DNA of 64,000 bases. Source: Arthrobacter koreensis. GTDB lineage: Bacteria; Actinomycetota; Actinomycetes; Actinomycetales; Micrococcaceae. The notes under the pieces were generated by a model. That model saw only the letters and a list, made by a program, of their open reading frames with translations, was not told the origin of the DNA and did no database searches. Positions 33,913-42,299 of this stretch are shown here, piece by piece (position 1 is the first letter of the stretch; the number at the start of each line of letters is the position of its first letter). The stretch lies in the NCBI RefSeq assembly GCF_009193255.1, contig NZ_WACG01000001.1, forward strand, positions 806,001 to 870,000. Direction: 5' to 3'. The translations under genes and the position numbers were made by a program.

Positions 33913-34014
33913 CTATCCGAAGAGCGCTGCCGCCTTGGTCAGGGTCTGGAAGACACCGTAGGCGAGGGGAATGCCGACCAGCAGCCAGCTAAAGGTCAGT
34001 TTCAGGTTGCTCAT
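33913..34014 (-). CDS. MFS transporter small subunit (33 residues)
   Basis: A 33-residue reading frame starting MSNLKLTFSWLLVGIPLAYG and ending AAALFG, with one hydrophobic helix. Its ATG overlaps the stop of the OFA transporter gene by 4 bases (ATGA at 34011-34014). Tiny membrane proteins with this N-terminal pattern are found next to OFA-family transporters and are annotated as MFS transporter small subunits. It is too short for most gene finders. Confidence 0.82.
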   Translation of the reverse strand: MSNLKLTFSWLLVGIPLAYGVFQTLTKAAALFG

Positions 34015-35447
34015 CGCGTGCCTTCCTCAAGGGGTTCGCTTGCATTGGGGTCCCGGGCCGGATTCTCGTCCGCCGCTTCGGACGCATGATCCTTGCCGGG
34101 CTCGTGGTACTTCGTGGCCACCGGCTTGATCAGCAGGTTGGCGATGAACCCCACGATCAGCAGTCCCACCATAGTCAGCAGCGCCGGCTGGTATGCCTGG
34201 GCGGTGAGTTCGCCGGGAGTGCCCTGCGCATCCAGGAAAGAGTTGACGATCAACGGACCGGCGATGCCCGCAGCAGACCAAGCGGTGAGGAGGCGGCCGT
34301 GAATTGCACCGACCTGGAACGTGCCGAAAAGGTCACGCAGGTAGGCCGGGACGGTGGCGAATCCGCCGCCGTAGAAGGAGAGGATGATGAAGGCCAGCAG
34401 CACGTACAGGATGGTGGACGTGGAGCCGAACAGGGCCAGCAGTACGTAGCACGCGGCACCTGCACCCAGGTAGACCATGTAGATGCGTTTGCGGCCGATC
34501 AGGTCCGAGGTGGCTGACCAGACAAACCGGCCGCCCATGTTGCCGATCGAGAGCAGTCCCACGAACCCGCCGGCGACGGCCGCCGTGACCAGGGAGGCGC
34601 CGTCGGGCTCCCGGAAGAAGTCCTGGATCATGGGTGCGGCCTGTTCCAGGATGCCGATTCCCGCGGTCACGTTGCAGAAGAGCACAATCCACACCAGCCA
34701 GAACTGGCGGGTCTTGATGGCGTTGGACGCCGACACGTTGGCGTTGGTGACCAGAGGTTTCCTGGCGACGGTGGCCGGATCGAATCCCTTGGGCTTCCAG
34801 TCATCCGCGGGCACGCGGATAGTCCATGCCCCGTAGAGCATATAGACGAGGTACACGATTCCGAGGGTCAGGAACAGCTTGCCGACGGCGTCGCCGCTGG
34901 CCACCCAGCCGGGGTTCCCTGAGTCCGGATCATAGAAGGCCAGCAGGGCCGAGGAAAGCGGGCTGGCGATAAGGGCGCCGCCGCCAAATCCCATGATCGC
35001 CATGCCTGTTGCCAGGCCTGGACGGTCCGGGAACCATTTGATCAGCGTGGACACCGGCGAGATGTAGCCGATGCCAAGTCCAATACCGCCCAGGAATCCG
35101 TAGCCCACGTACACCAGCCACAGCTGTCCGGTGAAGATGCCCGCGGCGCCGACCATAAAACCACCGGACCAGAAAAGCGCCGAGACGAACATGGCCTTGC
35201 GCGGACCGTTGCGGTCCACCCAGGTGCCCATGACCGCGGCCGAAAGACCGAGCATCACGATGGCGATGGAGAAAATCACGCCAATCTGGGTGAGGCTCGC
35301 GTCGAAGTACTCCACCAGGGCTGTCTTATAGACGCTCGTCGCGTACGCCTGTCCGATGCAGAGGTGAACGGCGAGTGCGGCAGGAGGAATGAGCCATCGG
35401 TTGAATCCGGGCGGGGCAATTATGCGGTCTCGGTCCAGCCAGCTCAT
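34011..35447 (-). CDS. OFA-family MFS transporter (oxalate/formate antiporter-like)
   Basis: A 478-residue, 12-helix transporter. OFA landmarks: ALAVHLCIGQAYATSVYKTA at the first helix, GYGFLGGIGLGIGYISPVST, LIKWFPDRPGLATGMAIMGF, and NMGGRFVWSATSDLIGRK in the second half. A charged tail of about 35 residues follows. Relatives exchange oxalate, formate or other carboxylates. The ATG at 35447 has GGGAGA 6 bases upstream; an in-frame start 18 bases earlier is less likely. The 33-residue partner gene overlaps its stop. Formamidase nearby would make formate, but a link is speculation. Confidence 0.87.
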   Translation of the reverse strand: MSWLDRDRIIAPPGFNRWLIPPAALAVHLCIGQAYATSVYKTALVEYFDASLTQIGVIFSIAIVMLGLSAAVMGTWVDRNGPRKAMFVSALFWSGGFMVGAAGIFTGQLWLVYVGYGFLGGIGLGIGYISPVSTLIKWFPDRPGLATGMAIMGFGGGALIASPLSSALLAFYDPDSGNPGWVASGDAVGKLFLTLGIVYLVYMLYGAWTIRVPADDWKPKGFDPATVARKPLVTNANVSASNAIKTRQFWLVWIVLFCNVTAGIGILEQAAPMIQDFFREPDGASLVTAAVAGGFVGLLSIGNMGGRFVWSATSDLIGRKRIYMVYLGAGAACYVLLALFGSTSTILYVLLAFIILSFYGGGFATVPAYLRDLFGTFQVGAIHGRLLTAWSAAGIAGPLIVNSFLDAQGTPGELTAQAYQPALLTMVGLLIVGFIANLLIKPVATKYHEPGKDHASEAADENPARDPNASEPLEEGTR

Positions 35448-35820
35448 CTGTTCTCCCAATCTCACCCAGCACAGTCATTGGCCGGCCGGTGCCGCCAGGG
35501 CAGCACCGGCCTGTGCGCCCCAGCCTTGTCGATGCCTGGGGATACGGGGGCCTCGACACGCCGTAAATTGCCGGATCATATGCGCGACAGGGCCGCAACC
35601 TACCCGCGGGTAACTAATTTTGAAAAACCCTTGCTTTGTTACCAATCAGTAAGTTAGATGTAACCGACATCACATTCCTACTGTCCGGTAACCACCGTTC
35701 GTGACACTCCATGACACGGGGGAACTACCCGGCAGCGCACCACGAAGGCGGAGCCCACAGGCGTACTCCCGCCGTTGAAGCGGTCTCAAGACCGAAGTTG
35801 AATCAGAAAAGGGATATTCA
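35448..35820. other. 373-bp divergent promoter region with several dyads
   Basis: It separates the OFA transporter from the heptad-repeat gene. I see a 9-base-arm hairpin GGCCGGTGC...GCACCGGCC at 35484-35511 in the transporter leader, a perfect 12-bp palindrome TACCCGCGGGTA at 35601-35612, and TTACCAATCAGTAA (TTAC-N6-GTAA) at 35639-35652 inside an AT-rich promoter-like stretch. No gene or RNA is recognised. Confidence 0.5.
35639..35652. promoter_or_regulatory. TTAC-N6-GTAA dyad in the promoter of the heptad-repeat gene
   Basis: TTACCAATCAGTAA lies in an AT-rich stretch 170 bases upstream of the start at 35821. Short dyads of this form are typical of TetR-like repressors. No such regulator is adjacent. 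Confidence 0.35.
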
Positions 35821-37419
35821 ATGACGAGTTCCACGTCCGGCCGGTCCACTAACCGGCCGCACACCATTCTGACCGGTCTTTTGGCCGTGTTCCTGGTCTT
35901 GCTGCTGGCGTTCTTCGTCCTCTTCACCAACCAGGTAGCCAACGGCGCCTCCCAGCTCTCCGAAGGGGCCGAGCGGGCATCCGCCGGTGCCGGAGACCTG
36001 AAGGAAGGCGCTGCTGCAGCCGCGGAGGGCGCAGACAAAGTCGCCGCCGGCAGTGAAAAAGTGGACAGCGGTGCCCAGACCCTCGCCCAGGGCATCGGGA
36101 CCGCCAAGACCGGCGCCACGTCCCTGAATGACGGCGCTGCCACCCTGAACGACGGCGCCGCTGCCGCCTCTGAGGGCGCCAGCAAGCTCGCCGCCGGTGC
36201 CACGAATGCCTACACCGGAGCCTCCACGCTGGCCAACGGCGCCTACTCCGCTTCCGAGGGCGCCAACAAGCTGGCCACCGGCGCGACCACCGCCCGGGAA
36301 GGTTCGTCCGCCTTGGCCACCGGCGCCAACGAGCTCTACACGAAGATGGAGCCCCTGGTAGGGGGCTCCAAGGAACTCGCCGCCGGTGCGGACGCGGCCG
36401 TTGCCGGCATCGGGCAGCTGGCCCCGGGGGCGCAGGCGCTGAGCAAAGGTGTGAACGACGTCTATGCCGCGATCAACCTCCAGCCGGATGCCGAAGGGCT
36501 CACCCCCTACCAGAAGATCTCCGCGGACCTAACGCCGTACTCGACGAGCGGAACCTCCGCGGGAGCCCAAGACCTCCGCGATGCAGGGGCAGCACTGGCG
36601 CCATTGGAAGCCCTTGGATTCGTTCCGGCAGGCAGCGGCGCCAAACTGGCAGTCGCAGCCGACAAGCTCGAAGGACTGGAACGCCTCGTAGTGGGCATCG
36701 ACCTCGGCCTCAAAGGCAACCCTGCCGCCCCCTCCCATCCGACGAAGTTCGGAACCACTGTTTATCAGGGCGGGCTTGTATATGGCTCCGATGCTGTATC
36801 CGGAGGTCTAAGCGAGCTCAACACCAAAGCCCCCGCCCTCGCGGCCGGAGCAAACAGCGCAGCAGCGGGCGTCGAACAGCTCTACGCCGGAGCCGGAACG
36901 CTCTCCGCAGGTGCCCAGAACCTGAACCAGGGCCTCATCACCCTCGAAAACGGCGCCTACACCCTCTCCGAAGGCAACGCGAAGCTCGCCAACGGCGCGG
37001 GAACCCTGACCAGCGGCCTCGGCACCCTTGAAGCTGGCGCATACACGCTCTCCGAGGGCAACGCCAAGCTGGCAGACGGCTCCGGCCGGCTGCTCTCCGG
37101 CTCGGATTCGCTGAACGAAGGCATGGTCAAGCTGAACGACGGCGCTCAGACGCTGAAGGAAGGAACCACCACGCTGAAGACCGGCGCGGCGGACCTCGCA
37201 GAAGGCAACGGCAAGCTCGCCGACGGCACCGTGACCCTCGCTGACGGCAACGGTCAAATCTCCGCCGGCGCCGGAACCATGATGGAACGCACCTCGGCCA
37301 TGACGCCGGGTGAGATCCTCACCTCGCCCGCCATCCTGGCGGTCCTGATCCCGGTGGCTCTGCTGCTCATCCCGCTGGCCCTGCTGATCTCGGCCCGCGG
37401 CCGCCGCTCACAGCACTAG
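35821..37419 (+). CDS. Double-anchored membrane protein of xxxLxxG heptad repeats (YhgE-like stalk)
   Basis: A 532-residue protein. One membrane helix near the N-terminus (about 16-37) and one at the C-terminus (504-524). Between them are about 48 seven-residue repeats in two blocks: 41-215 (xGAxxLx type, e.g. EGASKLA, DGAATLN) and 327-487 (xxGxxxL type, e.g. SEGNAKL twice, ANGAGTL). A 110-residue non-repeat insert separates them. The pattern is the X-X-X-Leu-X-X-Gly heptad seen in YhgE/Pip and some RND/MmpL-like exporters, but no transport domain is present. It is likely a long extracytoplasmic helical stalk. GGGATATTC precedes the ATG. A strong terminator follows. Confidence 0.8.
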   Translation: MTSSTSGRSTNRPHTILTGLLAVFLVLLLAFFVLFTNQVANGASQLSEGAERASAGAGDLKEGAAAAAEGADKVAAGSEKVDSGAQTLAQGIGTAKTGATSLNDGAATLNDGAAAASEGASKLAAGATNAYTGASTLANGAYSASEGANKLATGATTAREGSSALATGANELYTKMEPLVGGSKELAAGADAAVAGIGQLAPGAQALSKGVNDVYAAINLQPDAEGLTPYQKISADLTPYSTSGTSAGAQDLRDAGAALAPLEALGFVPAGSGAKLAVAADKLEGLERLVVGIDLGLKGNPAAPSHPTKFGTTVYQGGLVYGSDAVSGGLSELNTKAPALAAGANSAAAGVEQLYAGAGTLSAGAQNLNQGLITLENGAYTLSEGNAKLANGAGTLTSGLGTLEAGAYTLSEGNAKLADGSGRLLSGSDSLNEGMVKLNDGAQTLKEGTTTLKTGAADLAEGNGKLADGTVTLADGNGQISAGAGTMMERTSAMTPGEILTSPAILAVLIPVALLLIPLALLISARGRRSQH

Positions 37420-37450
37420 AGCGGCGCGGATAAGCGCACCACCGACGAAG

Positions 37451-37490
37451 GAAAGGCCGGACACGTCCCCAGGGAGGTGTCCGGCCTTTC
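37451..37490 (+). terminator. Terminator of the heptad-repeat gene
   Basis: Perfect 14-base arms at 37451-37464 and 37477-37490 (GAAAGGCCGGACAC and complement), 31 bases past the stop, with Ts in the distal arm. Confidence 0.82.
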
Positions 37491-37555
37491 TACGTGCCGG
37501 CCGGCGTGCAGACAGGCGGCTTGGAGGCGCCGGGCCGCGGAACTAGAGTTCAACC

Positions 37556-38239
37556 ATGCAGGAAAACCCCACGCACCAGCATGATCCGCAGGAATCGGAG
37601 CCCCCGGCCCGGCCCCATGAATTCTGGGACGGGTTCTACCGCGAACGCACCCAGGTGTGGAGCGGGAACCCCAACGCCCTGCTGGTCCGTGAGGTCGAAG
37701 GACTGAATCCGGGCACCGCACTCGAGCTCGGCTGCGGAGAAGGGGCAGACGCCGTCTGGCTGGCGAAAAAGGGCTGGGAAGTGACGGGCATGGACATCTC
37801 CGCGGTGGCCCTTGAACGGGCAGCCGCACATGCGCGCGACGCCGGGGTGGATAACCTGGTCACGCTCCTCGAAGCAGACCTGGCGGAGTGGTCCGCCACG
37901 GATCCCGGGACCTGCCCCGGCTATGACCTGGTCTGTGCACAGTACCTGCACTCCCCCACCGAACTTCCGCGCAACGCCATTCTGCTGCGCGCGGTCGCCG
38001 CCGTGGCGCCGCGCGGCCGGCTCCTCGTCGTCGGGCACCAGGACTTCCCGCCGTGGGGCCGCCACCCGGCGCCCGATCCCGCACTGCCCACCGCAGGGGA
38101 ACTGGCGGAGGAGCTTGGCCTGGTGGCTGCGGGCTGGATCATCGAGACCGCTGAGGCGATTCCGCGGACAGTCCAGGGCCCCGAAGGCCAGGAAGCCGTT
38201 GTCCATGACAACGTACTGTTGGCCCAGCGCGGAGCCTAG
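37556..38239 (+). CDS. Class I SAM-dependent methyltransferase
   Basis: A 227-residue methyltransferase. Motif I is ALELGCGEGADAVWLAKKGW, with VTGMDISAVALERA (motif II acidic residue) and LLEADLAEW. The N-terminus FWDGFYRERTQVWSGNPN resembles TehB/thiopurine-type small-molecule methyltransferases. The substrate is unknown. It follows the heptad-repeat gene after a terminator, so it has its own promoter. It converges on the reductase gene with only 18 bp between the stops. Confidence 0.85.
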   Translation: MQENPTHQHDPQESEPPARPHEFWDGFYRERTQVWSGNPNALLVREVEGLNPGTALELGCGEGADAVWLAKKGWEVTGMDISAVALERAAAHARDAGVDNLVTLLEADLAEWSATDPGTCPGYDLVCAQYLHSPTELPRNAILLRAVAAVAPRGRLLVVGHQDFPPWGRHPAPDPALPTAGELAEELGLVAAGWIIETAEAIPRTVQGPEGQEAVVHDNVLLAQRGA

Positions 38240-38257
38240 AGGTATGGGTCAGGGGGG

Positions 38258-38857
38258 TTAGAAGGCCGCGCGAAACGGCCGCGGGAGGAGGGACAGTGCC
38301 ACCAGGCCTGACTTGGTGACGTGCGTTCCCGCCACGATGAAGGACGACGGCGGCACGGAGTCCTGGAACAGCCGCTTGCCGGCACCCACCACCACGGGAA
38401 AGATGAGCAGCCGGTACTCGTCCACCAGGCCGGCTTCGTAGAGCGACTGGGCCAGCTGATGGCTGCCGTGCATCTGCAGTTCGCCCCGTTCATGCTTCTT
38501 GATCCTGGCGACGGCTTCAACCGGGTCGCCGTCGAGCACCCTGGTGTTGTGCCAGCTCGGTTCCGCGAGGGTGCTGGAGACCAGGTACTTAGGCAGGTGG
38601 TTCAGGGAATCGGCTACCTCATCGCACGGATCCGTGACCATCTCCCAGTAGGGCTGCAGGATCTCATACGTGGTCCTGCCGAGCAGCAGCGCATCCGCCT
38701 GCCGAAACCATCCGGAGACGATCTGGTCCATTTCTTCGCCTGCCAGCGGCACCAGCCAGCCGCCCCGGTCGAACCCATTGGACGGGTCCTCATCCGCACC
38801 ACCGGGCCCCTGCATCACGCCGTCCATGCTCAGCAGTGTGTTTACGGTAAGCCGCAT
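38258..38857 (-). CDS. Dihydrofolate reductase family protein (RibD C-terminal fold)
   Basis: A 199-residue protein of the RibD_C/YyaP family: MRLTVNTLLSMDGVMQGPGG, ADALLLGRTTYEILQPYW, and LQMHGSHQLAQSLYEAGLVD. These enzymes have the DHFR fold and bind NADPH, but most have unknown substrates. ATG 38857 has GGAGGTG 6 bases upstream; a longer in-frame extension has no such site. Confidence 0.86.
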   Translation of the reverse strand: MRLTVNTLLSMDGVMQGPGGADEDPSNGFDRGGWLVPLAGEEMDQIVSGWFRQADALLLGRTTYEILQPYWEMVTDPCDEVADSLNHLPKYLVSSTLAEPSWHNTRVLDGDPVEAVARIKKHERGELQMHGSHQLAQSLYEAGLVDEYRLLIFPVVVGAGKRLFQDSVPPSSFIVAGTHVTKSGLVALSLLPRPFRAAF

Positions 38858-38906
38858 GGCCGGCACCTCCGGACTCCAGAACCCGAATGCCGCAGATGCG
38901 GCTATT

Positions 38907-38934
38907 CTCAGGCTCGGCCAGTGCCGAACCTGAG
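38907..38934 (-). terminator. Hairpin after the thioesterase gene
   Basis: Arms CTCAGG-C-TCGGC and GCCGA-A-CCTGAG (38907-38918 and 38923-38934) pair around a 4-base loop with one internal mismatch. They lie 11 bases past the thioesterase stop on the minus strand. Confidence 0.6.
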
Positions 38935-38945
38935 TCAAGAGAGGA

Positions 38946-39500
38946 TCAGGCAGCCCAGGCGTGCGGAGCCGGACGGCGTGTACCGGGCAGCGCCACGTTG
39001 GCCCGCCAGTCAGCAATCCACTCAGGCAGCACCAGGTCTTCGGGCGGGCGGCGGCCCACCGCCTCAAAGATTTCCTCGTTGCTGACGGGCCCGTTCTTGG
39101 AGAGCATCCGGGTGGCGATGAACGCGCTGGCGTAGATTTCGCCGTCCACCACCATGCGCTGTTCGAAGTAGATGGCGCGCTCATCGAAACCTATGATCTT
39201 CGTTTCAATGCTGTAGCGCTGCCAGGGTTCGAGCGACTTGCGGAAGCTGATGGTCTCGTTGCTGATCACCGGGCCCCAGCCCTTGCGGCGCATCAGCTTC
39301 CAGAACCCGCTGCGGATCATCAGATCGAACCGGCCCAGATCCATCAGCGAGAGGTACATGCCGTTGTTGACGTGGTTCGCGAAGTCGAGGTCCGTGGGCA
39401 GGACACGCATGGGCAGGGAGGACGTCTCGAACAGGTCGAGTGAGGGCCGGCGGCGGCGCGCGGTCAGGAGCAGCAGCAGGGTGCGGAAGATCAGGTGCAT
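38946..39500 (-). CDS. Acyl-CoA thioesterase (hotdog fold, THEM6-like)
   Basis: A 184-residue hotdog protein: LPTDLDFANHVNNGMYLSLM (the catalytic-helix region, with an Asp and Asn in the usual places), then WKLMRRKGWGPVISNETISF and the strand FDERAIYFEQRMVVDGE. The N-terminus is hydrophobic (IFRTLLLLLTA), so it may be membrane-attached like THEM6. The acyl substrate is unknown. The Shine-Dalgarno before ATG 39500 is weak. Confidence 0.84.
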   Translation of the reverse strand: MHLIFRTLLLLLTARRRRPSLDLFETSSLPMRVLPTDLDFANHVNNGMYLSLMDLGRFDLMIRSGFWKLMRRKGWGPVISNETISFRKSLEPWQRYSIETKIIGFDERAIYFEQRMVVDGEIYASAFIATRMLSKNGPVSNEEIFEAVGRRPPEDLVLPEWIADWRANVALPGTRRPAPHAWAA

Positions 39501-39624
39501 GCCGTCATATTACCCATGAGTAACATAGCTGCGCGCCACCCCGCCGCTGTGTTTCGGCACAGTGAGCGTGAATGCGTGCAACTACTCGTTACAGGAGAGG
39601 CAGCCTGGGTGTAGAACTCTGCTC

Positions 39625-39837
39625 ATGAGCGAGGAATTCAACGTGGGCGACAGGGTGCGGTGGAACTCGCGCACGGGAGCCGTCACGGGGGAAGTGACCG
39701 AAGTACACACCGCAGACTTCGAGTTCATGGGCCGGCGCCGGGTGTGCTCGGAAGATGACCCGCAGTACAAGGTGCGCAGTGACGCCACCGCACTGCACGC
39801 GGTCCACCGGGCGGATGCCCTGCGGCGCCTGGGCTGA
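39625..39837 (+). CDS. DUF2945/HVA1 Tudor-like small protein
   Basis: A 70-residue protein. It starts MSEEFNVGDRVRWNSRTGAV and has the middle block EVTEVHTADFEFMGRRR, which matches the DUF2945 (hypervirulence-associated Tudor domain) family. These proteins are small SH3/Tudor-like barrels of unknown role. The ATG is at 39625. It is convergent with the APC permease gene. Confidence 0.83.
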   Translation: MSEEFNVGDRVRWNSRTGAVTGEVTEVHTADFEFMGRRRVCSEDDPQYKVRSDATALHAVHRADALRRLG

Positions 39838-39855
39838 TTCTCAAGCCAGACGCGC

Positions 39856-39888
39856 GGCGGCGGCGTCCCCGCCGGGGAAGCCGCCGCC
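39856..39888. terminator. Hairpin between the DUF2945 and APC permease genes
   Basis: Arms GGCGGCGGC (39856-39864) and GCCGCCGCC (39880-39888) with an inner pair TCCCC/GGGGA, between convergent stops. Confidence 0.65.
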
Positions 39889-39927
39889 GTCGTCGTGTTG
39901 AGGTGCCCGTCGTTGTGTTGCAGTGCC

Positions 39928-41373
39928 CTAGGAGCGTGCACCAGCCCTGGCCCGGAGCTTGGCGAGCACATGCTCCTCCGCGTCAGGTCCGGCCTTGATG
40001 CCGCCCGGAACCCGGAAGAAGAAGATGAGCCCAATGACCCACCATGCGCCGAACAGCAGCCACGGTTCGATTCCCAGCGCGGCAGGCATGCCCGGCATGT
40101 AGAGGCTGAACAGTGCGGTTCCCAGGATGGCTGCGGCGATGCCGATGGCGATGCCGCCCTTGCCCTTGCCGCCTACGCGGAGCGGCCGGTCCATTCCCGG
40201 TTCACGGCGGCGCAGGATCAGGAAGGACACGGCTACCAGGGTGTAGGCCAGCACGATGCTGGGCGCGCCGGAGTCCACCAGCCAGCCGAGCATTTCAGCT
40301 CCGCCGAACGGCGCCAAAACACTGAGTCCGCCGATGAACAGCAGCGCGTTGTGCGGGGTGTGGTACTTCGGGTGCAGCCGGCCGAACCAGGCCGGGAGCA
40401 TGCCGGAGCGGGCCAGGGAGAACATCAGTCGGGACGCACCCATGAGCAGCGAGTTCCAGGAAGTCAGGATGCCGGCGATGCCGCCCGCAATGAGGACCTT
40501 GGCCATGAAGTCGGAACCGAACATCGCACCGACGGCGTCTGCAGTGGCGATATCCGCACCGGCCAGCTCCGACGCAGGCATGGCGGATGACGTGGTGAGG
40601 ATGACCATCACGTACCAGATGGTTGCCAGGATGACTGAGATGACAACCAGCCGGCCGATCTGCCGGGCAGGGATGTTCACTTCCTCTGCGGACTGCGGAA
40701 TGACGTCGAAGCCGATGAAGAGGAACGGGACCACCACGAGGACCGCGAAGAATCCGGTCATCCCGCCGGTGAACCAGGGATCCATGTTGGCGGCGGCGCC
40801 GCCGGAGAAGGAACCGAAGATCATGATCAGCCCAATGGCCAGCAGGAACAGGACCACGAAGGTCTGCACAATGCCGGCTTCCTTCACGCCGCGGACGTTG
40901 ATCCAGGTGATAACGACGGCGGCAATGGCCCCTACCAGCGCCCACGTCAGGTGCACTTCGAATCCCGCCACCGTCCAGAGCGGAATCTGGCTGAGGTCCG
41001 GGAAGATGTACTGCACCGTCCGCGGCAGGGCCACGGCTTCGAACGCAACGATGGTGACGTAGCCGCCGATGATTGCCCAGGAACCGATGAAGGACGTACG
41101 CGGACCCATCGCCCGCAGGATGTAGTTGTGCTCGCCGCCGGCCTTTGGCATTGCGGCGCACAGTTCGGCGTAGGTCAGGCCCACGATCGCCATGATGACG
41201 CCGCCGGTGAGCATGGCGAGGATCGCGCCTCCGGTGCCGGCATTGGACAGCCAGTCCCCCGTCAGCACAACCCAGCCGAAGCCGATCATGGCGCCAAATC
41301 CAAGTGCCAGAACGTCGATGCGGCCCAGGACCTTTTTGAGTGAGGGTTCGGTTCCGGTTTCTGCTGCGGACAC
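39928..41373 (-). CDS. APC-family amino acid permease
   Basis: A 481-residue permease with about 12 helices. APC landmarks: GFGAMIGFGWVVLTGDWLSNAG at helix 1 (split here by GFGWVVLTG), LTYAELCAAMPKAGGEHNYI, and FLFIGFDVIPQSAEEVNIPARQ-type loop after helix 6. The charged C-terminus lacks a recognisable domain. The substrate is probably an amino acid or amine. The start is GTG 41373, with AAAGGGGGG 7 bases upstream; a longer frame begins 57 bases earlier. Confidence 0.86.
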   Translation of the reverse strand: MSAAETGTEPSLKKVLGRIDVLALGFGAMIGFGWVVLTGDWLSNAGTGGAILAMLTGGVIMAIVGLTYAELCAAMPKAGGEHNYILRAMGPRTSFIGSWAIIGGYVTIVAFEAVALPRTVQYIFPDLSQIPLWTVAGFEVHLTWALVGAIAAVVITWINVRGVKEAGIVQTFVVLFLLAIGLIMIFGSFSGGAAANMDPWFTGGMTGFFAVLVVVPFLFIGFDVIPQSAEEVNIPARQIGRLVVISVILATIWYVMVILTTSSAMPASELAGADIATADAVGAMFGSDFMAKVLIAGGIAGILTSWNSLLMGASRLMFSLARSGMLPAWFGRLHPKYHTPHNALLFIGGLSVLAPFGGAEMLGWLVDSGAPSIVLAYTLVAVSFLILRRREPGMDRPLRVGGKGKGGIAIGIAAAILGTALFSLYMPGMPAALGIEPWLLFGAWWVIGLIFFFRVPGGIKAGPDAEEHVLAKLRARAGARS

Positions 41374-41498
41374 GCCGACACCCCCCTTTCTGTAGAGCTG
41401 TGTCACGGGACACGAAACGAAATTGCCCACTCACGTTACTGGGATGGTCCGGCCACACCTAATGTTTCGTCCGGTTTGGGGACTCCAGGTGAAACGCG

Positions 41499-42197
41499 CT
41501 ATGCGTCGTCTGCTTCCACGGGAGCGGAGACGTTCCGTCCGCGGTCGGTTCCATTCATCCAAAGCACGACGTCCATGACACGCAGGCGTGAAATTGGCGC
41601 GGAGAGCTGCGCGTGCTCCTGGATTTCATTTAGTCGGGAAGCAAGCTTGCCTCCGTCCGCTGTCAACGCCGTGTGCCACTCCCGCCACTGAGTCAGCGAG
41701 CTATTGAGTCCAGTCTGGCTCTTGATCACCGAATCCCAGATAGGGATGAGATGCGGTCTTTTACGAGCCATGAGTTTGCTGGCCGTAGTCGGGCCCACTC
41801 CCCACTTCCGGTCGGGTTTTCCGCGTAGTAGATCCCAGAGGTGCCATGATGCGCTGTCCGGTCCCAGAACGGATTCGAACTGGTCACCGTTCAAGTCGCT
41901 TAGCTCCACGTCGGAAGGAATTCCCCGCAGCAGCTGAGTCACTTTCTCTGCGTGGGTTTCCAAGATCCCTATCGCAGCACGGCCCGGGAATGGAATCGAC
42001 AAAAACAATGCGGCAATGACGTCGTCACCAGTAATGGAGTCACGCGTCTCCGGTGAGTCTCCGCCTCCGGCCCAGTCGTCGTATCGGGCGCCGGTGCGGA
42101 CATCCCCCGTGGCCTTCGAAGGTGCTAGATAGTAATCCCGGAGCAGCTGCGAAGCCTGGTCGACTGAACCATCATCGAGAATTTCAGGCAGTTTCAT
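41499..42197 (-). CDS. Hypothetical protein with a helix-hairpin-helix-like motif (DUF6308-like)
   Basis: A 232-residue protein. The central block KWGVGPTTASKLMARKRPHL followed by IPIWDS resembles the helix-hairpin-helix plus acidic residue of base-excision DNA glycosylases. The rest has no motif I know. DUF6308 is my best guess at a family. G+C is lower than in the flanking genes (57% and 52% in two 60-base lines I counted, 41941-42060), which may mean transfer. AGGGGGACTTT precedes the ATG. Confidence 0.7.
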   Translation of the reverse strand: MKLPEILDDGSVDQASQLLRDYYLAPSKATGDVRTGARYDDWAGGGDSPETRDSITGDDVIAALFLSIPFPGRAAIGILETHAEKVTQLLRGIPSDVELSDLNGDQFESVLGPDSASWHLWDLLRGKPDRKWGVGPTTASKLMARKRPHLIPIWDSVIKSQTGLNSSLTQWREWHTALTADGGKLASRLNEIQEHAQLSAPISRLRVMDVVLWMNGTDRGRNVSAPVEADDA

Positions 42198-42299
42198 AAA
42201 GTCCCCCTACAAGTTGCGAAAGTCGGCACGCTCTCCTGTCCCGCATAGTACCCGCGGAAGGATATTTGTAGGCCAGGGATTAGTACCCAGGGGGCCTTC

